64,000 nucleotides of DNA from Ensifer sp. LC163 (GCF_001695855.1 NZ_MBSS01000023.1:487379-551378); one strand, 5' to 3'. Shown: positions 35,319 through 44,798, counted from the first letter of the stretch. Made by a program: numbers and translations. The notes: generated from the sequence alone by a model not told the origin.

Positions 35319-35852
35319 TCAGCGAAACAGCCGGTCGACGTAATCGCGGCCGAGGCCGATCCTCTCGTAGTGATCGCGACAGAGCGCGATATAGTTGTGC
35401 ACGTCGAAGAAGCCGTCCGGCTCGCCCTGTTCGTCCAGCCAGATCAATGGCCCTTTGACCTGGAAGAACACCTTCATCGGCTGCTCGTGTTCATAGGCAA
35501 CCAGCGTATGCCCCTCGCCGGGCGTCTCGTAGACGAAATCGCCGGCGGTCGCGGTCCAGTCGTGTTCCAGATAACCCCATTTTCCCGAGATGGTGTAGGC
35601 GAAGACCTCATGCGGGTGATAATGCCGGTTCACCAGCCCGGCCTTCTTCGCCATCAGAATGTCGCACCATTTGTTCTGTGTCGGGGAAATCCACAGTGGA
35701 CGTGAGGAGACCGTTTCGGTGAAGGGCACATAGAAGCGCTCGTCATCGGTTGCGGCGTTCTTGAGATAGACCTCGGGCAGCGCGTCCGGCTGGAACACCT
35801 TGGTGATCGGCTTCAGGTCCTTCCAGAATTCGGTCGTTGCAAGCTCAGGCAT
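35319..35852 (-). CDS. Cupin protein of the 2,4'-dihydroxyacetophenone dioxygenase-like family
   Basis: A 177-residue cupin. Metal-binding residues are visible in HYHPHEVFAYTISGKWGYLE (HxH and a following Glu) and a second His in GEGHTLVAYEHE. The family includes 2,4'-dihydroxyacetophenone dioxygenase, which cleaves an aliphatic C-C bond beside an aromatic ring. Ribosome-binding site ACGGAGGAAACG. It is the last gene of the nine-gene liv operon. The substrate is unproven. Confidence 0.85.
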   Translation of the reverse strand: MPELATTEFWKDLKPITKVFQPDALPEVYLKNAATDDERFYVPFTETVSSRPLWISPTQNKWCDILMAKKAGLVNRHYHPHEVFAYTISGKWGYLEHDWTATAGDFVYETPGEGHTLVAYEHEQPMKVFFQVKGPLIWLDEQGEPDGFFDVHNYIALCRDHYERIGLGRDYVDRLFR

Positions 35853-35877
35853 CGTTTCCTCCGTTCTTGGGCCAGGG

Positions 35878-37599
35878 TCAGGCGCGCACGTGCACGTTCA
35901 GGAGCGCAGCGCCGCGGTTGGTCTCGATGTGGTGGATGGCGCGCTCAAGCGCGGCCTGCAGTTCCTCGCCACGCCAGACCGTTTCGGCGTAGGCGTTGCT
36001 CGCCGCGGCGATCTTGGCAAAGTCGGGAACAGGGACAAGCGAGGTCAGCGGCATGCGGTTGGCCTTTGCGGCATAGCCGTCGGGATAGACGCCGAGAACC
36101 GACTGCCTGACCGCACCCCACTCGGCGTTGTTGACGATGACGATCAGGATCGGCAGGCCGAGCGCCTCGGCGATCTGGTGGCAGGCGGCCGGGTTCGAGA
36201 AGATGTAGGAGCCGTCGCCCATCGTAGCGACCACCAGCCGATCCGGCTCGGCAAGCTGCATGCCGAGGGCGGCGGGAAATGACCAGCCGAGGCCGCCCGA
36301 ATGCGGTTCCTGATACCAGGCCCGGGCATTGTTAAGACGCATGGGGACAAGCGGGCAACCGAGCTCGGACAGCACTGTCGCCTTGCGGCCAAAAAGCGCC
36401 CGGGACAAGGTGAGGCTGACCCACTCCTTGGTCATAGCGTCTCCGGCGCCGGCCGCGGCCTTTGCCTCAATGGCGGTTCTTGACGCCACGCTTGCTGCCG
36501 CGATTGCGGCTCGTCGCGCCTCAAGCCCGGCTGGTTTCTCCTGCGCGGCGAGAGCGTCTGCGAGCGCCAGCAGACCGGCCTCGATATCGCAGGCGATGGT
36601 CACGTCGGAGCGGAAATAGCGCACCGGAAACCGCTGGAAGAGCGGATCCTGCCCGAGCTGGATGACCTTGCATCCGGGTTTCAACTCGTGAATGTCCGGC
36701 GACCAGGGAGCCAGGGCGTCGATGACGAGGATGACGTCCGCATTCTCGAGCAGAGGCCGCGGATCGGCGGGTGCCGCCATCGGATGGTCGGTGGCGATGG
36801 CGAGCTGAACCGCCCAATATTGGCAGACCGGGATCGCCCATTCGGAGGCAAGTCTGGAGAGCGCCTCGAAGCCGACCTGAGAGCCGGCGCCGCGTTGCGC
36901 GAAAATCACCGGATTGCGCGCCCGGGCAAGCAGCAAGGCGGCTTGCGCGATCGTTGCCGGTTCCGGGCTATGCACGGCCGGCCGCATCGACGGCGGATCG
37001 GCCAGACCTTCGGTTGGGCAGGGCCCGCACAGCACCTCGCGCGGCAGGCTCATATAGACAGGACCGCGCGGCGTGGAGGTGGCGATCGCATGCGCCCGGT
37101 CGACCATCTGCGGCACGTGTTCGGCAAAGCGCAGTTCGTCGTCCCATTTCACCGCTTCGCGCACCAGTGCCGCCTGGTCGCGCATCTCCTGGCCCCAGCC
37201 GATCGGCACGGTGCGCGAGCCAAGATGGCCGCGTTCGCTGACCGGGGTCTTGCCGGAAAAAAGCAGCACCGGGATATGCTCGGTTGCGGCGTTGATTGCG
37301 CCGATGGCGCAATTGGCAAGACCGACATTGGTGTGCGCCATGACGGCCTGCGGGCGGCCGGTCGCAAGATAGTAGCCGTGAGCCATTGCCATGGCTGCGC
37401 TCTCGTGCGGAATGACGATCGCTTGCGGAAGCGGGATGCCTTTTGCCTCCGCCTCGGCAAGGCCCTCGATAACAGGCGGGAAGTCGGTGCCGGAATTGGC
37501 AAAGATATAGTCGACACCGACGGCCTTCAGACGCGCCAGCAGCGCGCCGCCAGCGGTCATCGTTTCGCTCAGCTGGGGCGCTTCGTTGCGATGGTTCAT
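35878..37599 (-). CDS. Thiamine-diphosphate-dependent enzyme (benzoylformate decarboxylase/acetolactate-synthase-like)
   Basis: A 573-residue enzyme with the three domains of the POX/IlvB superfamily. The catalytic Glu of the PYR domain lies in IPHESAAMAMAHGY (about residue 65). The ThDP-Mg motif is MGDGSYIFSNPAACHQ ending NNAEW. A mid-domain (about 200-340) is of the usual type. No IlvN-like subunit is present. The context with an aldehyde dehydrogenase, SDR and cupin favours a 2-keto acid decarboxylase over an acetolactate synthase. It lies 15 nt from the SDR gene. Confidence 0.88.
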   Translation of the reverse strand: MNHRNEAPQLSETMTAGGALLARLKAVGVDYIFANSGTDFPPVIEGLAEAEAKGIPLPQAIVIPHESAAMAMAHGYYLATGRPQAVMAHTNVGLANCAIGAINAATEHIPVLLFSGKTPVSERGHLGSRTVPIGWGQEMRDQAALVREAVKWDDELRFAEHVPQMVDRAHAIATSTPRGPVYMSLPREVLCGPCPTEGLADPPSMRPAVHSPEPATIAQAALLLARARNPVIFAQRGAGSQVGFEALSRLASEWAIPVCQYWAVQLAIATDHPMAAPADPRPLLENADVILVIDALAPWSPDIHELKPGCKVIQLGQDPLFQRFPVRYFRSDVTIACDIEAGLLALADALAAQEKPAGLEARRAAIAAASVASRTAIEAKAAAGAGDAMTKEWVSLTLSRALFGRKATVLSELGCPLVPMRLNNARAWYQEPHSGGLGWSFPAALGMQLAEPDRLVVATMGDGSYIFSNPAACHQIAEALGLPILIVIVNNAEWGAVRQSVLGVYPDGYAAKANRMPLTSLVPVPDFAKIAAASNAYAETVWRGEELQAALERAIHHIETNRGAALLNVHVRA

Positions 37600-37614
37600 T
37601 TTCGCTTCCTCGCT

Positions 37615-38373
37615 TCAGGCGCTCATGCCGCCATCGACCATCAGCGTCGTGCCGGTCACGAAGCTCGACTGGTCGCTGGCGAGGTAAAGGACGGAGCGGG
37701 CGATCTCATCAGGCGTGCCGTGCCGACCGAGTGGGATCATCCGGTTGAAGAAATCCGTGCCGTCAGTGCCGATGGCTGCACCGAGGCCCTGTTCGACGGC
37801 CAGCTGAAAGCCGTTGTCGATCGGCCCGGGATGGACAGTGTTGACACGGATCCGGCGCAGGGCCAGTTCCTTGGCAAGGCACCGCATCAGCCCGATCTGC
37901 GCGTGTTTGGCGGTGATATAGGCATAGACACCGGGGTCGCCGCGCAGGCCGGCGACCGACGAGGTGATGATGATGGAGCCGCCATCGCGCATGCGGGGAA
38001 CCACATGTTTGGCGGCGAGAAAGGCGCCTTTGACATGCACAGCCTGTACCGTGTCAAAGACATCCTCGGGATAGATATCGATCGGTGCGACGATGCCGAA
38101 ATTGCCGGCATTGGAAAACAGCACGTCGATCGGACCGAAGCGCTCCGCTGTCCGTTCGACATAGCGTTTGGCATCGGCCGCCCGCGAAACGTCGGCTTCG
38201 ATGAGCAGCACGCGATCGCTCGGCAGGGTCTCGGCGGCTTTCTCCAGCGCCGGCATGGCGAGATCGACAAGTGCCACATTGGCGCCTTCGTCAAGAAACA
38301 GCTTCGCCGCCGCCAATCCTAGACTGCCGCCGCCGCCTGTGATGATGCAGGTCTTGTTTTCCAGTGCCGCCAA
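37615..38373 (-). CDS. SDR-family oxidoreductase
   Basis: A 252-residue classical SDR: TGGGGSLGLAAAKLFLDEG (cofactor), SNAGNFG, Ser in ITSSVAGLRG, and YAYITAKHAQIG as YxxxK. The most likely start is TTG at 38373, with GAGGAG 9 nt upstream; a GTG at 38412 is also in frame. In the operon it would oxidise an alcohol or hydroxy acid, or reduce the reverse way. Confidence 0.9.
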   Translation of the reverse strand: MAALENKTCIITGGGGSLGLAAAKLFLDEGANVALVDLAMPALEKAAETLPSDRVLLIEADVSRAADAKRYVERTAERFGPIDVLFSNAGNFGIVAPIDIYPEDVFDTVQAVHVKGAFLAAKHVVPRMRDGGSIIITSSVAGLRGDPGVYAYITAKHAQIGLMRCLAKELALRRIRVNTVHPGPIDNGFQLAVEQGLGAAIGTDGTDFFNRMIPLGRHGTPDEIARSVLYLASDQSSFVTGTTLMVDGGMSA

Positions 38374-38464
38374 GCTTGCTTGCTCCTCGATGTCGGCCAA
38401 TCTTTCGGTCACGGTGATCAAGCCGGCTCCCCGCCGCCCTGATTGCCGTTTCGATCGACGGTTA

Positions 38465-39916
38465 CTAGATCGGATAATGGATCGGGCCGTCCTGAATGGT
38501 GATCCAGCGAAGTTCAGTGAACTCGGCGATGCCGGCCTTGCCGCCGAAGCGGCCATAGCCGGACTCCTTGACGCCACCGAAGGGCATCTGCGCCTCGTCG
38601 TGAACCGTCGGGCCGTTGATGTGGCAAATGCCGGATTCGATCCGACGGGCAACGGCCATCGCCCGATTGATGTCCTTGCCGAAGACGGCGGAGGAAAGAC
38701 CATACTCCGTGTCGTTGGCGACGCGCACCGCTTCGTCGATGGAGCCGACCCGAACGACCGAAACGACCGGTCCGAAGCTTTCCTCGCCGTAGATCCGCAT
38801 CGCTGACGTCACCCGGTCGAGCAGCGTGGCGTCGACGATCGTGCCGTCGATGCCGCCGCCGGCTGCCAGTGTCGCGCCCTTGGCAACGGCATCGCGCACC
38901 AGCGCGTCGATCCGCTGGGCGGCATGGGCATCGACGACCGAGCCGAGCGGCGTGTCGCCCTTGCGCGGGTCACCGGCCTTCAACGTCTTCACCTTGGCGG
39001 CCAGCGCCTCGACGAAGCGGTCGGCGATCGTCTCGTCGACGACGATGCGCTCGGTCGACATGCAGATCTGGCCCTGGTTCATGTACGCGCCGAAGGCGGC
39101 GGCGGCGACAGCCTGTTCGAGATCGGCATCGTCGAGCACGACGAAGGGTGCCTTGCCGCCGAGCTCGAGCAAGGCGGGCTTGAGGTGGCGGCCGGCACTT
39201 TCGGCGATGATCCGGCCGACACGGGTCGAACCGGTGAAGTTGACGCGCCGCACGGCCGGATGGGCGATCAAGGCCTCGACGATCTCGCCGGCGTCTTCCG
39301 GCGCGTTCGACACGGCATTGAGCACGCCTTCCGGCAGGCCCGCCTCGTGCAGCGCGTCAACAATCAAACGGTGGGTACGCGGGCAGATTTCAGAGGTCTT
39401 CATGACGACGGTGTTGCCGCAGGCAAGCGGGGTTGCCAGCGAGCGCACGCCGAGAATGACGGGCGCGTTCCAGGGGGCGATCGACAGTACGACGCCTGCC
39501 GGTTGCCGGATCGCCATCGCGAGGCTCCCCGGCCGGTTCGACGGGATCACTTCGCCGGCGATCTGGGTGGTCAGCGATGCCGCCTCGCGCAGCATGTCGG
39601 CGGCAAGCGCGACATTGAACATCGCCCAGCCGGCGGTCGCTCCGGTTTCGGAAGCCATCGCGGCGACGAACTCGGGCGCCTTTGCCTGTAGGCGGTCGGC
39701 GGCCGCCAGCAGCAGCTTGCGCCGCTGGCCGGGGCCGGTCGCCGCCCAGGCCGGGAAGGCCCTTGCCGCAGCATTGACAGCCTGTCGCGCGTCATCGACG
39801 GTCGCGGCCGCCACGGTCGACGCCACCTCGCCGGAAATCGGGTTCAGCCGTTCGAAGACGCGGCCATCCGCCGCTTCGACCTCGGCATTGTTGATCTTCA
39901 ATCCAAGCATGCTCAT
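38465..39916 (-). CDS. NAD(P)-dependent aldehyde dehydrogenase (aromatic aldehyde type)
   Basis: A 483-residue ALDH with the general-base Glu in LLELGGKAPFVVLDDAD, the nucleophile Cys in MNQGQICMSTERI, and the cofactor block FTGSTRVGRIIAESAG. The C-terminal GGVKESGYGRFGGKAGIAEF is typical of salicylaldehyde/vanillin/benzaldehyde dehydrogenases. Ribosome-binding site ACAAGGAGAAATC. It lies 17 nt after livF. It would oxidise the aldehyde made by the TPP-dependent enzyme. Confidence 0.93.
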   Translation of the reverse strand: MSMLGLKINNAEVEAADGRVFERLNPISGEVASTVAAATVDDARQAVNAAARAFPAWAATGPGQRRKLLLAAADRLQAKAPEFVAAMASETGATAGWAMFNVALAADMLREAASLTTQIAGEVIPSNRPGSLAMAIRQPAGVVLSIAPWNAPVILGVRSLATPLACGNTVVMKTSEICPRTHRLIVDALHEAGLPEGVLNAVSNAPEDAGEIVEALIAHPAVRRVNFTGSTRVGRIIAESAGRHLKPALLELGGKAPFVVLDDADLEQAVAAAAFGAYMNQGQICMSTERIVVDETIADRFVEALAAKVKTLKAGDPRKGDTPLGSVVDAHAAQRIDALVRDAVAKGATLAAGGGIDGTIVDATLLDRVTSAMRIYGEESFGPVVSVVRVGSIDEAVRVANDTEYGLSSAVFGKDINRAMAVARRIESGICHINGPTVHDEAQMPFGGVKESGYGRFGGKAGIAEFTELRWITIQDGPIHYPI

Positions 39917-39933
39917 GATTTCTCCTTGTCTGT

Positions 39934-40647
39934 TCAGTTGGCGGCGCCGAGGAAGGCGCGCTGCACGGCAGCGTCGCTCATCAATGCCTGTGCGGTGCCT
40001 TCACCGGTAATGCGGCCGGCTTCTGCGAGATAGCCGCGATCAGCAATCGAAAGCGTCATTTTCACGTTCTGCTCGACGATCAGCAGCGCCAGGCCGGCCG
40101 CCTTGATGCGGGCAAGACTGGCGAACAGCTCACCGACGACGACCGGTGCAAGACCGAGGCTCGGTTCGTCCAGCATGAGAAGATCGGGCTTCGACATCAG
40201 CGCCCGACCGATCGCAACCATCTGCTGCTCGCCGCCGGACATGGTGTTGACATATTGGCTTCGCCGATCGCGCAGCTTCGAAAACAGGCTGTAGACGAAA
40301 TCCTGCCGGTCCCTGGCGCCCTGTCGGGCGCGCTTGGCATAGGCGCCGAGGGCAAGGTTTTCTTCCACCGTCAGATCGCCGAAAACGCCGCGGCCCTCTG
40401 GCACCAGCGCGATGCCCGCTTCCAGAACGTCATGCGCGGGTGTCCCGGTGATGACGCGCTTGTCGAAGGATATCAGTGCGCCGGCGTCCGGCTTGGTCAG
40501 GCCGGCGATCGATTTCAGCAGCGAGGATTTGCCGGCACCGTTGGCGCCGAGAATAACGACGGTCTCACCCTTGCCGACCTTGAGCGAAAGCTGGTGCAGG
40601 GCGATGTGACGGCCGTAGTGGAGCGAGAGATTGCTGACTTCAAGCAT
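39934..40647 (-). CDS. livF: LivF-type ABC ATP-binding protein
   Basis: A 237-residue ATPase of a branched-chain-amino-acid-type importer: GANGAGKSSLLKSIAGLTKP, MSGGEQQMVAIGRALMSKP, LLMLDEPSLGLAP. The start is set at 40647 because GGGAG lies 6-7 nt upstream; the ATG at 40653 would be too close. It overlaps the livG stop. Confidence 0.93.
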   Translation of the reverse strand: MLEVSNLSLHYGRHIALHQLSLKVGKGETVVILGANGAGKSSLLKSIAGLTKPDAGALISFDKRVITGTPAHDVLEAGIALVPEGRGVFGDLTVEENLALGAYAKRARQGARDRQDFVYSLFSKLRDRRSQYVNTMSGGEQQMVAIGRALMSKPDLLMLDEPSLGLAPVVVGELFASLARIKAAGLALLIVEQNVKMTLSIADRGYLAEAGRITGEGTAQALMSDAAVQRAFLGAAN

Positions 40648-41368
40648 GACCATCTCCCAGATAGGCCCTGACCACCTCCGGGTCGCAAAGTGCCTCCGCC
40701 GTTGGTGCGTCGGCGATCTTGCGTCCGGCGTTCATGACGATGCAGCGGTCGCAGAGCGCGCGGATGGCATCCATCACGTGTTCGACCAGAAGAATGGTGA
40801 TGCCGCGGCTGCGAAGGCTACGGATCAGGTCTATTCCCGTCAAAAGCTCAGTTGGGTTGAGACCCGCCAGCCACTCGTCGAGCAGCAGCAGTTCCGGTTC
40901 CGCGGCAAGCGCCCGGGCTAGCTCCATTCGCTTCTGATCGATGTAGGTCAGGTCCTTGGCGCTCTGCTGCGCCTTGTGCGCAAGCCCGACCTGTGCGAGG
41001 CAGGCGAGCGCCTCGGTGGCCGCGGCCGATCCCCAAAGCGGGCGTTTGCCAAAGGCAAGCGCGGCGATGACGTTTTCAGCAACGGTGAGAGACGGCAGGC
41101 CGCGCACCAGCTGGAAGGTTCTGGCGACACCCTTGAGCGCGATGCGGTTGGGCGCCAGCCCGGAAACGACCTGCCTCCGCAGAGCGATCGTGCCGCCGCT
41201 TGGGGCCAGATAGCCCGAAACCATATTGAGCACAGTGGTCTTGCCCGACCCGTTCGGTCCGAGCAGCCCGACAATTTCTCCCGGCGCCAGCGAGAACGAT
41301 ACGTCGTTGACGGCGGTCAGGCCGCCGAAGCGTTTGGTGAGATTGGAGACCGTCAGCAGTTCGCTCAT
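40640..41368 (-). CDS. livG: LivG-type ABC ATP-binding protein
   Basis: A 242-residue ATPase: GPNGSGKTTVLNMVSGYLAP, then the divergent signature DLTYIDQKRMELARALAAEP, LLLLDEWLAGLNP and LLVEHVMDAI. LivG proteins usually read LSYGxQR and DEPAAGLN, so the Tyr-Ile-Asp and Glu-Trp variants mark a specialised subgroup. It overlaps livM by 4 nt. Confidence 0.92.
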   Translation of the reverse strand: MSELLTVSNLTKRFGGLTAVNDVSFSLAPGEIVGLLGPNGSGKTTVLNMVSGYLAPSGGTIALRRQVVSGLAPNRIALKGVARTFQLVRGLPSLTVAENVIAALAFGKRPLWGSAAATEALACLAQVGLAHKAQQSAKDLTYIDQKRMELARALAAEPELLLLDEWLAGLNPTELLTGIDLIRSLRSRGITILLVEHVMDAIRALCDRCIVMNAGRKIADAPTAEALCDPEVVRAYLGDGHA

Positions 41369-42318
41369 TCGGCAGCTCCTTTCCCGGCTCGCGTGTCGTT
41401 GCCGCGCAGGCGCGTCCAATGTTCCTCGACAAAGGCGAGCACGCCGCGGGGCAGAACGAAGACGATGGCGATGAACAAGAGGCCGAGGATGATCGAATAG
41501 TGGTTCGGGAAATTCGCCGACAGCCATTCGAACAGCAGGAACAGCGGCACGGCACCGAGCATCGGCCCATAGAGCCGGTTTGCTCCGCCGAGCAGCGCCA
41601 TGATCAGCGTCAGGAAGGAAATGGTCGGGTTGAAGGCGATCGACGGTTCGACATAGGTCCAGCGCGGCGCCTGGATCGCGCCGACAAGGGTGATGATCAC
41701 CGAACTGACGGCAAAGAGCGCGAGCTTGACCCTGGCGATGTCGATGCCGCAATGGCTCGCCACCACCTCGTCGTCGCCGATCACCTTCAAAGCCAGGCCG
41801 ATGCGGCTGCGGCCGATCGCCCAGGCGATCACGAAGGTGAGGGCCGCAAGCGCCAGCAGCTGCCAGTAGATGCCTTCCGGCGTGACCGGCAGGAAAATGT
41901 AGCGGCCGAGCGTCCCGGTCATGTTGACCTCGTACCAGGTGACGAGCTGGCGTACGAGCTCGGCAAGGCCGAAGGTGAAGATCACGAAGTAGACGCCGGC
42001 AAGCCGCAACGTCGCAAGGCCGACGACGACTGCCAGCCCGAGGCCGATCAGTCCGGCGACGACGAGCAGCAAGGGATAGCTCAGGCTCTCGCCGAAGACG
42101 GCAACGGTATAGGCGCCGAGGCCGAAGAAGGCGACGGTTGCCAGCGACACATATCGCGTCGGGCCGGAAAACAGCGACCAGGCGGAGGCGAGCGTGACAT
42201 AGCCGAGCAGGCCGATCATCAGCGTCACACCGTAGGGCCCGGCAAAAACGGGCACGCTGGCGAGCGCTGCTACGACCGCGACGAAGCCGGCGGTGGCAAA
42301 AACGATGTCGCGGTTCAT
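41365..42318 (-). CDS. livM: LivM-type permease
   Basis: A 317-residue membrane protein with about nine helices and LivM blocks such as SLFSGPTRYVSLATVAFFG and GIDIARVKLALFAVSS. It overlaps livH and livG by 4 nt each. Confidence 0.92.
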   Translation of the reverse strand: MNRDIVFATAGFVAVVAALASVPVFAGPYGVTLMIGLLGYVTLASAWSLFSGPTRYVSLATVAFFGLGAYTVAVFGESLSYPLLLVVAGLIGLGLAVVVGLATLRLAGVYFVIFTFGLAELVRQLVTWYEVNMTGTLGRYIFLPVTPEGIYWQLLALAALTFVIAWAIGRSRIGLALKVIGDDEVVASHCGIDIARVKLALFAVSSVIITLVGAIQAPRWTYVEPSIAFNPTISFLTLIMALLGGANRLYGPMLGAVPLFLLFEWLSANFPNHYSIILGLLFIAIVFVLPRGVLAFVEEHWTRLRGNDTRAGKGAAE

Positions 42319-43187
42319 CGGGCAATCCTCCCGAACAGTCCGGACGGCCGCCAGAGCAGCACGACGAGAAAGATGGCATAGGTTGCAGCGAGTGTGAGGC
42401 CAGGGTCGAGGTAGGTGGCGACGAAGGTCTCGACCACGCCCAGGATCAGGCCTGCCGACAAGGCGCCGAGGATATTGCCGACGCCGCCCATGATGACGAC
42501 GATCAGCGCCTTCATGGTGAAGACGACGCCGGATGTCGCGGTGAAGGTTTGGTACATCGAGATGACCACCCCACCGGCCGCCGCCAGCGCGCCGCCGAGC
42601 GCAAAGGCCATGCGCGCCGCGCGATCGACATCGATGCCGACCAGCGGCGCCGAGCCGGGTGCGACCGAAACCGCACGAAGTGCCGTGCCCCACAGGGTGC
42701 GGGTCAGGAGCAGATACAGCCCGCCGGCAAAGACTGCGGCCAGGACGAAGGCAAGCAATCGGTTGGCGGCAAGCGTGGTGCCGAGGACGTTCACTGCGAC
42801 ATTGAGATAGCTGTAGCTGGTGAAATTGGCACCGAAAACCACCAGCAGAACGCCTTGGATGACGAAGAGGAGGCCGAAGGTTGCAAGGATGGAATCGATC
42901 TCAAGGCTCGCCTTGTCCCAAGCGCGGGCAACCAGCGGACGCATCATCACGCCGTAGATGACATAGCCGAGCGCGAAGCCGGCGGGGGCTGCGATCAACA
43001 GGCCGGCAACCGGGCTGATGCCCCAGGCGGTGAACAGCGTATAGGCCAGAAAGGCCGCGGCGATCACCACTTCGCCATAGGCCAGATTCATGATGCGCGC
43101 GATGCCGTACTGCAATGTCAGTCCCATGGCGACCAGCGCGTAAGTTCCTCCGAGCACAAGCCCGGACAACAGGGCCGTGACGAGCAT
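42315..43187 (-). CDS. livH: LivH-type permease
   Basis: A 290-residue membrane protein with about eight helices, opening LSGLVLGGTYALVAMGLTL, then GIARIMNLAYGEVVIAAAFL, as in LivH. Ribosome-binding site GAAGGAGGAGG. It is separated from livK by a 199-nt gap with a hairpin, and it is coupled to livM. Confidence 0.93.
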   Translation of the reverse strand: MLVTALLSGLVLGGTYALVAMGLTLQYGIARIMNLAYGEVVIAAAFLAYTLFTAWGISPVAGLLIAAPAGFALGYVIYGVMMRPLVARAWDKASLEIDSILATFGLLFVIQGVLLVVFGANFTSYSYLNVAVNVLGTTLAANRLLAFVLAAVFAGGLYLLLTRTLWGTALRAVSVAPGSAPLVGIDVDRAARMAFALGGALAAAGGVVISMYQTFTATSGVVFTMKALIVVIMGGVGNILGALSAGLILGVVETFVATYLDPGLTLAATYAIFLVVLLWRPSGLFGRIAR

Positions 43188-43331
43188 CGGCCTCCTCCTT
43201 CATGCGTTATCAGGGGCATGCGCGCCTTGGGCGCCACGCCTTCCTGCCGCCCTTCTCCTGCGATGAAGGGCTGCACTTCAATTTTTCCGCTTCGTGACCA
43301 CTGTTGGCGAACTCTCGGCGCGGCGGCTTCG

Positions 43332-43361
43332 TCCCTCTCTCCGTTGAGACAGGGAGAGGGA
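43332..43361 (-). terminator. Hairpin between livK and livH within a rhizobial-type palindromic repeat
   Basis: TCCCTCTCTC (43332-43341) pairs with GGGAGAGGGA (43352-43361), 10 bp with one G-T pair and a 10-nt loop, starting 25 nt after the livK stop. Similar CCCTCTCC/GGAGAGGG palindromes are common between rhizobial genes. It would favour livK expression over the permeases. Confidence 0.6.
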
Positions 43362-43386
43362 CGGGTGCGCGAGACGTTCGCCTGGG

Positions 43387-44616
43387 TCAGTTCTGCTTCC
43401 ACTCCGGCCGCGGCAGGACGACCTTGCTGACGCCGGCCCGATCACCCGGCGCAACGCCGACGAACGTGCCGTTCTGCCATTGGCCGGTCCACCAAAGCGT
43501 CCGCAACTGGTTGTCCTCGAACCTGGTTTCGCCGACCACCGTCTGGAAGGTGCCGCTTGCGAGTTCGGCCGAAACGGCTTCGCGATCGAGACCCTTGCGC
43601 TTGATTGCCTCCTGCAGCATCTGCAGGCTGGCATAGGTGATGACGCTGCCCCAGTAATCGGGAGCGGTGCCGGTGACGGCTTCGTGGCGCTTGCGGTAGT
43701 CGGTATTCGCCTGGTTGTTCGGGTCGATGCCACCAAGGCTCATGATCCCCGTGGCGTTTTCGCCGTTGTTCTTGCCGTAGGCGGGAAAACCGGTGCCGAC
43801 GCCGAGATAGAGAACCTTGGGATTGAAGCTTGCGACCTGGGCCTGCTGGGTCAAGGCAAACGTGTCCGGGGGGTAGGAGAAGGCAACGAAAGTGTCGGCG
43901 CCACTTGCCTTCGCTTCGTTGATCATTGGCGAGAAATCCGAGGTCCCGACCGGATAGGTCTTGTCGTAGACCACCTCGATGCCCGTCTCCTCGAAAGCCG
44001 GACGCGCTGCCGTTACCAGATCGATGCCAAAGCCGTCGGCAACGGAAACCATGGCGACCCTGTTGTTGATCGCGCCGGTTTTGCCGGCTTCGGCCAGGAT
44101 TGCCGCCAGCGCCTTGGCATAGTCGTGACCGCCGCCGAGCATCCAGAAGCTCTTCTTCCAGCGTTGGACGAACTGCGGCGCTTTGTCGGTAACGGCAGAC
44201 ACGGCGAGCTGCGGATAGCCGTAACGGTCAAACAGCGGTGCGACCGCCAGGTTGAAGCCGGTTCCCCACGGCACCAGCATGAAATCCACCTCGTCCTGCG
44301 TCGCCAGGCGCTCGACGGCGCGCACCACTTCTTCCGAGGAAGAACGATCGTCATATTCGACGACTTCGATCGGCAGCTTGCTGCCGTCGGGCAGTTCGAG
44401 GCCGCCGGCGTCGTTCACGTCTTTGATCCAGAGCTGGTAGTTCGGCAATGTGGTGATGCCCGCACCGCCGGCATTGGGGCCGGTCTTGGAGATTGCGTAG
44501 CCGATCTTTACGGATTTCCTGTCCTGCGCACTGGCAGGGTTTGCGATACCGGCAGCCAGCATGATCGCGGCAAGCGCCGTCGTTCGCAGGACCTGCCTGC
44601 GTCGAAAGGTTTTCAT
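43387..44616 (-). CDS. livK: LivK-type periplasmic substrate-binding protein
   Basis: A 409-residue binding protein with a Tat-like/Sec signal (KTFRRRQVLRTTALAAIMLA ending PASAQ) and the Peripla_BP_6 fold (VKIGYAISKTGPNAGGAG; FVAFSYPPDTFALTQQAQVA). The RRRQVLRT segment with two adjacent Arg resembles a twin-arginine signal but lacks the full SRRxFLK. Ribosome-binding site TGGGAGGAAAATC. It is the first gene of the nine-gene operon. Aromatic acids or amides are common ligands of such proteins. Confidence 0.92.
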   Translation of the reverse strand: MKTFRRRQVLRTTALAAIMLAAGIANPASAQDRKSVKIGYAISKTGPNAGGAGITTLPNYQLWIKDVNDAGGLELPDGSKLPIEVVEYDDRSSSEEVVRAVERLATQDEVDFMLVPWGTGFNLAVAPLFDRYGYPQLAVSAVTDKAPQFVQRWKKSFWMLGGGHDYAKALAAILAEAGKTGAINNRVAMVSVADGFGIDLVTAARPAFEETGIEVVYDKTYPVGTSDFSPMINEAKASGADTFVAFSYPPDTFALTQQAQVASFNPKVLYLGVGTGFPAYGKNNGENATGIMSLGGIDPNNQANTDYRKRHEAVTGTAPDYWGSVITYASLQMLQEAIKRKGLDREAVSAELASGTFQTVVGETRFEDNQLRTLWWTGQWQNGTFVGVAPGDRAGVSKVVLPRPEWKQN

Positions 44617-44750
44617 GATTTTCCTCCCATGTGGCCCTTAAGCTGCGGGCCGTTGCGTCGCGCCGCGCCTGAAGGCTTGTTCTCCTCCACTTCCAGGCTC
44701 GCCGATTTCGACATCATCACGCTAGCTGTCGCCCGTCCTAGACGGAATAG

Positions 44751-44777
44751 ACTTTTACAAGAGATACTTGTACTTTT
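44751..44777. promoter_or_regulatory. Direct and inverted repeats in the livK/AraC region, likely AraC operator
   Basis: ACTTTT occurs at 44751-44756 and 44772-44777, exactly 21 bp (two helical turns) apart, the spacing expected for an AraC-family protein. Between them TACAAG (44756-44761) and CTTGTA (44767-44772) form a perfect inverted repeat. The site lies 22 nt before the AraC start and about 135 nt upstream of livK. Confidence 0.6.
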
Positions 44778-44798
44778 CACGGAAACGGGAGCGACACA

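Noticed and set aside
36688..38322. A plus-strand frame of about 540 codons opposite the TPP-enzyme and SDR genes
   Set aside because: The minus-strand genes carry full catalytic motifs and good ribosome-binding sites; the plus frame has neither.
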